From: Kibdelosporangium philippinense | GTDB lineage: Bacteria; Actinomycetota; Actinomycetes; Mycobacteriales; Pseudonocardiaceae | Direction of reading: 5' to 3' | Length of the DNA: 64,000 bases | Assembly: GCF_021390435.2 (NCBI RefSeq) | Contig: NZ_JAJVCN010000004.1 | Coordinates: forward strand, 1,158,501-1,222,500 | Shown: positions 58,690 through 64,000 of the stretch, one piece after another | How positions within the stretch are numbered: position 1 is the first letter of the stretch | How the letters are laid out: the number at the start of each line of letters is the position of its first letter | Notes under the pieces: generated by a model | The model's input: only the letters and a program-made list of their open reading frames with translations | What the model was told of the DNA's origin: nothing | Database searches by the model: none | Program-made: the position numbers and the translations under genes

Positions 58690-59183
58690 GCGGCGAAGGA
58701 CGACCAGAGGTGTCGGTCCCGGAATGCTCGGGCATCCGGCTGGCCATCGCGGCCACCAGATGGCACAGCGAGATCACGGACCAGTTGCTTGACCGGGCGC
58801 TGGCTGCGGCCAAGCAGGGCAAGATCGACGAACCGACGGTCGTCCGGGTGGCCGGCGCGATCGAGCTGCCCGTCGTCTGCCAGGAACTGGCCAAGCACCA
58901 CGAGGCCGTGGTCGCGCTTGGCGTCGTCATCCGTGGCGGAACACCGCATTTCGAGTACGTGTGCGATTCGGTGACCGCTGGCCTGACCAGGGTTTCCCTC
59001 GACGAGGGGACCCCGGTCGGCAACGGCGTGCTGACCGTGAACGACGAGAAGCAAGCGCTTGACCGGGCGGGCTACCCGGACTCGGCTGAGGACAAGGGCT
59101 TTGAGGCGTGCGCCGCGGCGCTTGAGGCCGCGATGGTGCTGCGCGGCCTGCGTCAGCCATGGACAGAGCGAGGATTCGAGTGA
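58686..59183 (+). CDS. ribH: 6,7-dimethyl-8-ribityllumazine synthase
   Basis: Condenses the two precursors made by RibBA and RibD-type activities. 165 residues with AATRWHSEITDQLLDRAL, AIELPVVCQELAK, GVVIRGGTPHFEYVCD. GTG overlaps ribBA; the stop overlaps the PH-domain gene by 4 bases. Confidence 0.95.
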   Translation: MSGEGRPEVSVPECSGIRLAIAATRWHSEITDQLLDRALAAAKQGKIDEPTVVRVAGAIELPVVCQELAKHHEAVVALGVVIRGGTPHFEYVCDSVTAGLTRVSLDEGTPVGNGVLTVNDEKQALDRAGYPDSAEDKGFEACAAALEAAMVLRGLRQPWTERGFE

Positions 59184-59668
59184 CCGAGCCGACGACGGGG
59201 ACGATTGTGTCAACTGAGGAGACCGCGCCAGCCCAGCCGACGTTCCAGTTCCGTCCGCGCAAGGTTCGCTATGTGGCGGCTGTGATCGCGGTGGCGTTCA
59301 TCGCGGTGTTCACTGTGGTGGCTTTCTTGCTGCGGAGCGAATGGACCGGCGCGTACTTCCAGACGTCGGACCAGGTCGCGATGGTCGGCATTGGTCTTAT
59401 GCTCGCTATCGGCGTGCTGATGTTCACTCGGTCGCGCGTCCGTGCCGACGAGTCGGGCATCGAGGTCCGCAACCTGATGGGCACTCGTCGTTATGAGTGG
59501 AAGCAGGTCGAGCACGTCAGCTTTCCTGATGGTGCTTCGTGGGCGCGGTTGGAACTGCCGGACGACGAGTACGTGACGATCATGGCGATTCCCGCGATCG
59601 ATGGCGAAAGGTCGGTCGTGGCGATGCGCGAACTTCGTCGTCTGAAGGCGAACGCGATCGCTGAGTGA
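59180..59668 (+). CDS. PH-domain membrane protein
   Basis: 162 residues: two transmembrane helices (YVAAVIAVAFIAVFTVVAFLL; VAMVGIGLMLAIGVLMF) followed by a bacterial PH-like domain (SRVRADESGIEVRNLMG, RRYEWKQVEHVSF). A protein of this type follows ribH in mycobacteria (Rv1417 position). Function unknown. GTG coupled to ribH. Confidence 0.8.
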   Translation: MTEPTTGTIVSTEETAPAQPTFQFRPRKVRYVAAVIAVAFIAVFTVVAFLLRSEWTGAYFQTSDQVAMVGIGLMLAIGVLMFTRSRVRADESGIEVRNLMGTRRYEWKQVEHVSFPDGASWARLELPDDEYVTIMAIPAIDGERSVVAMRELRRLKANAIAE

Positions 59669-59841
59669 GTTGCTGAGGCAACCGCCGAGCGGGTGGTGGT
59701 GCCGGGGATTTCTTCGCGCTGAGTGAAGATACCCGGCAAGACACCCGAGGAATATTTGTCATCTTCCATTTTTATGTCTAGTTTCGTCTGCCTTGCTGCC
59801 TGTTGACCGTAAATACATCGGATCTCTAGCCTGATGTGGTC

Positions 59842-59853
59842 CTGTCATGACAG
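59842..59853. promoter_or_regulatory. palindrome just upstream of the GH95 gene
   Basis: CTGTCATGACAG is a perfect 12-bp palindrome ending 6 bases before the ATG and overlapping the ribosome-binding region. An unusually A+T-rich stretch (59745-59780) precedes it, suggesting a regulated promoter. No regulator is assigned. Confidence 0.4.
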
Positions 59854-59859
59854 CGAGGA

Positions 59860-62800
59860 ATGACGAACATGCGCGTTCAACGAGGAACGGCCGTGGTCGC
59901 AGCTGTGGTCATGGCGTTATCCATGACCACGCTTGCTGCGGTCGCCACGGCGACCGACGGTGTCGGAAGTCCTAGCCATGTCGATAGTTCTGGCGTCGAC
60001 GGTGCTGGCAGTGCTGGTATTGCTGGCAGTGCCGATACTGCTGGCGAGCAGGGATCGCTTCGCGACACCGGGTTGAAGCTCTGGTACGACGAACCCGCGA
60101 CCGACTGGGAATCGCAGTCGCTGCCGATCGGTAACGGCGCATTGGGCGCGAGCGTTTTCGGCGGCGTTCAGAACGAACAACTGCAGTTCAACGAGAAGAC
60201 TTTGTGGACCGGCGGTCCTGGCTCACCCGGCTACGACTTCGGCAACTGGCGTTCTGCGCGTCCCGACGCGATCAAACAAGTGCAGGACCGGATCAACGCC
60301 GAGGGACAGGTGACGCCCGAGTGGGCCGCCGGAGTGCTCGGCCAGGGCAAGACCGGATTCGGTTCATACCAAACATTCGGCGACGTCCGCATCTCGCAGC
60401 CGCAAGCGCCGCCGAACGTCACCGGTTATCGGCGCACGCTCGACATCGCTGACGCCGTCGCCGGAGTCAGCTACCAGTCCGGCGGCACGACATTTACCCG
60501 CGAGTACTTCGCCTCCGCCCCCGACGAAGTCCTCGCCGGCCGCATCAGCGCCAGCCAACCGGGCCGGATCGCATTTACGATTTCCTATATCACATCTGAT
60601 AACCGATCGCGGTCCTTCAGCGCCCGCGACGGGCGGATCACGTTCGTGGGCAACCTAAACGACAACGGCATGCGGTTCGAGTCGCAGCTGCAGATCCGCA
60701 ACGAAGGTGGCACCCGCACGGACAACCCTGACGGTACAGTCACCGTCAGCGGCGCCGACGCCGTCACTTTCGTACTGGCGGCCGGTACGAACTACTCGGA
60801 CGTCTACCCGACCTACCGCTCAGTAGACCCACACGCCGCCGTCACGCGACGCGTCGACGCCGCGTCCGCCAAATCGTTCACGGCGTTGCGGGACGCGCAC
60901 ATTCGTGACCACCGCGGTCTGTTTGATCGCTTGTCGCTCGACATCGGTCAAAATTTGCCGGACATGCCAACGGACGACCTGCTGCGCGGATATCGGGGAA
61001 CGGCATTGGCCCCCGAGGCGCGCAAGGCGTTGGAGGTCATGCACTTCCAATACGGCCGCTACTTGCTCATCGCGTCATCGCGCGCCGGCTCGTTGCCCGC
61101 GAACCTGCAGGGCGTGTGGAACAACTCGACGTCACCGCCGTGGAGTGCGGACTACCACGTCAACATCAACCTGCAGATGAACTACTGGCCCGCGGAGACG
61201 ATCAACCTGTCAGAGACCACCGAGCCCTTCTTCGACTACGTGGACTCGATGGTCGCGCCGGGACGTAAAACCGCGCAGGACATGTTCGGCAACGACGGCT
61301 GGGTGGTGCACAACGAGACCAACCCGTTCGGATTCACCGGCGTCCACAATTGGGCGACGTCGTTCTGGTTCCCTGAAGCGGGCGCCTGGCTCGCGCAGCA
61401 CTACTACGAGCACTACCTGTTCACGCGTGACGACGCGTTTCTGCGCAACCGCGCGTACCCGATGATGAAGTCATTGGCCGAGTTCTGGATCGACGAGCTG
61501 GTCGCCGATCCCCGTGACGGCAAACTGGTGGTGACGCCAAGCTTCTCGCCTGAGCAGGGACCGTTCTCGGCAGGCGCCGCGATGTCGCAGCAGATCGTGT
61601 GGGATCTGTTCACCAACACCGCCGAAGCCGCGACCGTCCTGGGCGACCAGGCGTTCACGACGCGGGCACGGGACGTGCTCAACCGGCTGGACCCTGGTCT
61701 GCGAATCGGCCGGTGGGGACAGTTGCAGGAATGGAAGCAGGACTGGGACGACCCGAACAACACGCATCGGCACGTCTCGCACTTGTTCGCGTTGCACCCC
61801 GGCAGGCAGATCACGCCGCAGCAGAACGCGGACCTCGTCGCGGCCGCGGAGAAGTCGTTGACCGCGCGAGGCGACGGCGGAACCGGCTGGAGCAAAGCAT
61901 GGAAGATCAACTTCTGGGCACGCCTGCTGGACGGCAACCACTCCCACCTGATGCTCGAAGAGTTGCTGAAGAGCAGCACCCTGGACAACCTGTGGGACAC
62001 TCACCCGCCATTCCAGATCGACGGCAACTTCGGCGCGACCGCGGGCGTCGCGGAGATGTTGCTGCAGAGCCATCGCGGCGTCATCGATGTCCTGCCTGCC
62101 GCGCCGGACTTCTGGGACAGCGGTTCCGCCCGCGGGCTGCGTGCGCGCGGTGACGTCACCGTCGACACTGACTGGGTGGGCGGCGTACCGACACGCATCA
62201 CGCTCAAGCCAGGACGCGCTGGCCAGCTCAAGGTGGCCAGCGAGATGTTCGCCGGGCGATACCGTCTGATCAACAATCAGACTGGTCAGACGGTGCCGCA
62301 TCAACGCGCTGGCAAGGAGATCGCGTTCACTGCGGTCGCTGGCAGCACTTACGTCGCGGTCGCTGACATTGCGGTAGCGGTTGACGCGCCTGACCGAGTT
62401 GTCGCCGGGACGCCGTTTGACGCGACGGTAACGGTGACTGGCGTCGGCGGACCGGTTCCGGCGTCACAGCTGACGATGGCGTTGCCTGCAGGGTGGACTG
62501 CTGTGCCAACGAACCAGAGCGTCGCGTCTATCCGAGTTGGACAGTCGCGGACGTACACCTTCACTGTCACACCTTCGGGGAGTGCGGCTCGGTATCAAGG
62601 CTTACGCGCGGAGCTCAGTGGTAGGGGAGTCCATGCGTCGGGGGTGACGTTGGTGCGGATCGATCCGTTGCCGCCGTGCGCGATTCCGCCACCAAACGCG
62701 CCGATTGTCGCGTGGGATCCGGTGTCAGGAACCGTCGTTGACGACAAGTCTGCGTTCAACCGCGACGCGACCATCGACGGCCCGGCAAATTTTGACGCGT

Positions 62801-63309
62801 CGGCGCCGACGGGATCCGGTCTTGTGCTGAACGGATCGTTCTTGCGTACGGCGAACACATCACTTGGCTTCCTGCGCGAAGCGACGTTCGCCGCCGAGGT
62901 GAAAGTTGACGGTTCGGGCTCGTACCGGCGGCTGTTCGACTTCCAGCCGAGCGGCGATCCGGGAAACGACGGCGTCCTGATCGACCTGACGCCGTCGAAC
63001 AACGTGCGGTTCATCGGCTCGAAGCAAAACGTGACGACGAACGCCGTGGTACCGACCGGGCGATACATCGACCTCGTGATCACCATGACCGATAGCGGGC
63101 AGATCGATGTGTACGTCGACCGCGTGCGAGTCGGCGGCGCGACCGTTCCGGACGACGGCATTAACGGATGTGCGACCCGGCAGTTGAGATTCGCCGTCGA
63201 CCAGAACGGCGGGCAACGGTTGACCGGCGCGGTCGACCGGGCGGCGATTTTCGCTGACGCTTTCACGGCGGCCGAAGTGCCGGCGTGGCGCACGCGTGCC
63301 TTCGGCTGA
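59860..63309 (+). CDS. secreted GH95 alpha-L-fucosidase, multidomain
   Basis: 1149 residues. Signal peptide (1-32) and a short Gly/Ser/Ala low-complexity linker (GVDGAGSAGIAGSADTAG). GH95 catalytic region about 70-830: LWYDEPATDWESQSLPIGNG, LWTGGPGSPGYDFGNW, SADYHVNINLQMNYWPAET, GWSKAWKINFWARLLDG and IDGNFGATAGVAEMLLQS. A NEW3-type beta-sandwich follows (about 840-945), then a C-terminal LamG-like domain (about 965-1149). Removes terminal fucose from polysaccharides outside the cell. ATG at 59860 or 59869. TTA codon in the signal peptide at 59917. Confidence 0.92.
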   Translation: MTNMRVQRGTAVVAAVVMALSMTTLAAVATATDGVGSPSHVDSSGVDGAGSAGIAGSADTAGEQGSLRDTGLKLWYDEPATDWESQSLPIGNGALGASVFGGVQNEQLQFNEKTLWTGGPGSPGYDFGNWRSARPDAIKQVQDRINAEGQVTPEWAAGVLGQGKTGFGSYQTFGDVRISQPQAPPNVTGYRRTLDIADAVAGVSYQSGGTTFTREYFASAPDEVLAGRISASQPGRIAFTISYITSDNRSRSFSARDGRITFVGNLNDNGMRFESQLQIRNEGGTRTDNPDGTVTVSGADAVTFVLAAGTNYSDVYPTYRSVDPHAAVTRRVDAASAKSFTALRDAHIRDHRGLFDRLSLDIGQNLPDMPTDDLLRGYRGTALAPEARKALEVMHFQYGRYLLIASSRAGSLPANLQGVWNNSTSPPWSADYHVNINLQMNYWPAETINLSETTEPFFDYVDSMVAPGRKTAQDMFGNDGWVVHNETNPFGFTGVHNWATSFWFPEAGAWLAQHYYEHYLFTRDDAFLRNRAYPMMKSLAEFWIDELVADPRDGKLVVTPSFSPEQGPFSAGAAMSQQIVWDLFTNTAEAATVLGDQAFTTRARDVLNRLDPGLRIGRWGQLQEWKQDWDDPNNTHRHVSHLFALHPGRQITPQQNADLVAAAEKSLTARGDGGTGWSKAWKINFWARLLDGNHSHLMLEELLKSSTLDNLWDTHPPFQIDGNFGATAGVAEMLLQSHRGVIDVLPAAPDFWDSGSARGLRARGDVTVDTDWVGGVPTRITLKPGRAGQLKVASEMFAGRYRLINNQTGQTVPHQRAGKEIAFTAVAGSTYVAVADIAVAVDAPDRVVAGTPFDATVTVTGVGGPVPASQLTMALPAGWTAVPTNQSVASIRVGQSRTYTFTVTPSGSAARYQGLRAELSGRGVHASGVTLVRIDPLPPCAIPPPNAPIVAWDPVSGTVVDDKSAFNRDATIDGPANFDASAPTGSGLVLNGSFLRTANTSLGFLREATFAAEVKVDGSGSYRRLFDFQPSGDPGNDGVLIDLTPSNNVRFIGSKQNVTTNAVVPTGRYIDLVITMTDSGQIDVYVDRVRVGGATVPDDGINGCATRQLRFAVDQNGGQRLTGAVDRAAIFADAFTAAEVPAWRTRAFG

Positions 63310-63341
63310 CCGTGCGCGAAAGTGCAGATTCGGCTAGCAGC

Positions 63342-63429
63342 GCTGGCACGGGCTGGTACTGATTCGGATTAGTGGCGCTGGCTTGGGCTGGTACTGGTTC
63401 GGGCTGGTGGCGCTGGCTTGGGCACGCGG
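63342..63429 (+). repeat. 35-bp tandem repeat, about 2.5 copies
   Basis: Units starting at 63342, 63377 and 63412 share GCTGGCTTGGGCTGGTACTG and similar sequence. They lie between the GH95 gene and the IS630-type element; no open frame crosses them sensibly. Confidence 0.7.
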
Positions 63430-63500
63430 TGTCGCCAGGACTGACTTAGCCAACGGCGCTGGCCGGGCTTAAAGACCTTTCGGTATTTGAGTGAGTTATG

Positions 63501-64000
63501 TCATAGGGAAAGGCCGGTGTGGTCGAGGAAGTTGAAGCACAGTTGGTAGCTGCTGCCGACGCGTTCCAGGCCGGTCTGCGCGGCGGTGTGGGCTTCGTCG
63601 AGGGTGTCGGGGCACAAGTTGGCCAGTTCGCGTGCTTTGACGTTGCCCCATACCGTTTCCATCGGGTTGAGGTCGGGGGCGTAGCCGGGCAACGGTTCTA
63701 CGCGCAGCCAGTGTCGTTGGGTGGCCAGCCATTCCTTCATGGCCGCGGAACGGTGGGCGGGCAGGCCGTCCCAGATCAGGGTGACTTTCTGGCCGTCAAG
63801 GTGATCGAGCAGAGCGGTGAGGAACTCGATCAGCGAGGCGGTGTTGTAGGCGCCTTCTTTGATGCCGAACACGAACACCGCCTCGCTGCGGTCGGGTCGG
63901 TAGGCCAGCGCGCCGGACATCGACAGGCGTTTCCAGGAGAACCGGTGGGTCAGCACCGGTGTCTGGCCGCGTGGCGCCCAGGTGGCCCGTACTACGGGCA
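63501..64000 (-). CDS. IS630-family transposase, 5' end beyond the window
   Basis: C-terminal 166 or so residues of a DDE_3 transposase; the frame is open to base 64000, where ATWAPRGQTPVLTHRFSWK reads without a start. Second catalytic aspartate in LIWDGLPAHRS and glutamate in APDLNPMETVWGNVK; ELANLCPDTLDE follows. The stop is at 63501. The full element cannot be delimited here. Confidence 0.88.
   Translation of the reverse strand, partial: PVVRATWAPRGQTPVLTHRFSWKRLSMSGALAYRPDRSEAVFVFGIKEGAYNTASLIEFLTALLDHLDGQKVTLIWDGLPAHRSAAMKEWLATQRHWLRVEPLPGYAPDLNPMETVWGNVKARELANLCPDTLDEAHTAAQTGLERVGSSYQLCFNFLDHTGLSL

Overview
The window is high-G+C DNA from a filamentous actinomycete, most likely Pseudonocardiaceae-like. 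Evidence is pervasive GTG starts and 4-base stop/start overlaps, a BldD regulator with an intact c-di-GMP motif, mIHF-type integration host factor, B-4DMT family protein, helicase-less PriA, and gene order that follows two blocks known in mycobacteria (aroC-aroK-aroB-aroQ-B4DMT-pepQ-efp-nusB, and pyrR-pyrB-pyrC-carA-carB-pyrF-mihF-gmk-rpoZ-coaBC-metK-priA-fmt-rsmB-rpe-rib genes). The genus cannot be fixed from sequence alone.

Layout. 0-4.2 kb: sugar PTS EIIB/EIIA pair behind a perfect DasR-type (dre) palindrome, a methyltransferase, a prepilin peptidase, a DUF222/HNH-like protein and a nucleotidyltransferase-like protein. 4.2-12.7 kb: shikimate block (aroC, aroK, aroB, aroQ), a double GNAT protein, a lipoprotein beta-propeller enzyme, B-4DMT protein, M24 peptidase, efp and nusB. 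12.7-13.5 kb: a gene-free stretch carrying a degenerate tandem repeat array. 13.5-26.7 kb: bldD, then the divergent translationally coupled pyrimidine operon, headed by a PyrR-binding hairpin next to the pyrR ribosome binding site, then mihF, gmk, rpoZ, coaBC and metK, closed by a strong terminator. 26.8-29.8 kb: proline dehydrogenase divergent from priA.

29.8-51.3 kb is an accessory block sitting between priA and def/fmt. It contains an ECF sigma/membrane-partner pair, a YbdK-type ligase, an S4 protein, a SigD/ShbA-like sigma factor, and a PucR regulator divergent from a symporter-agmatinase-TPP enzyme-aldehyde dehydrogenase operon. I read that operon as the lower arginine transaminase pathway; its TPP enzyme is frameshifted. 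The block continues with gamma-glutamyltransferase, a secreted GH18 chitinase with three 24-bp-spaced promoter repeats, a hotdog thioesterase with an HxlR regulator facing a thiolase, a GH28-like enzyme, and a complete IS3-family element that truncates a host gene.

51.3-59.7 kb returns to core genes: def, fmt, rsmB, small membrane and secreted proteins, a flavoprotein, rpe and riboflavin genes ribE-ribBA-ribH (no ribD). 59.8-63.3 kb is a secreted GH95 alpha-L-fucosidase, followed by a 35-bp tandem repeat and the 3' part of an IS630-type transposase leaving the window. Scattered through coding and non-coding DNA alike is an A+T-rich near-palindrome, TATCNGATA, at nine exact sites; this is the most unexpected signal in the window.
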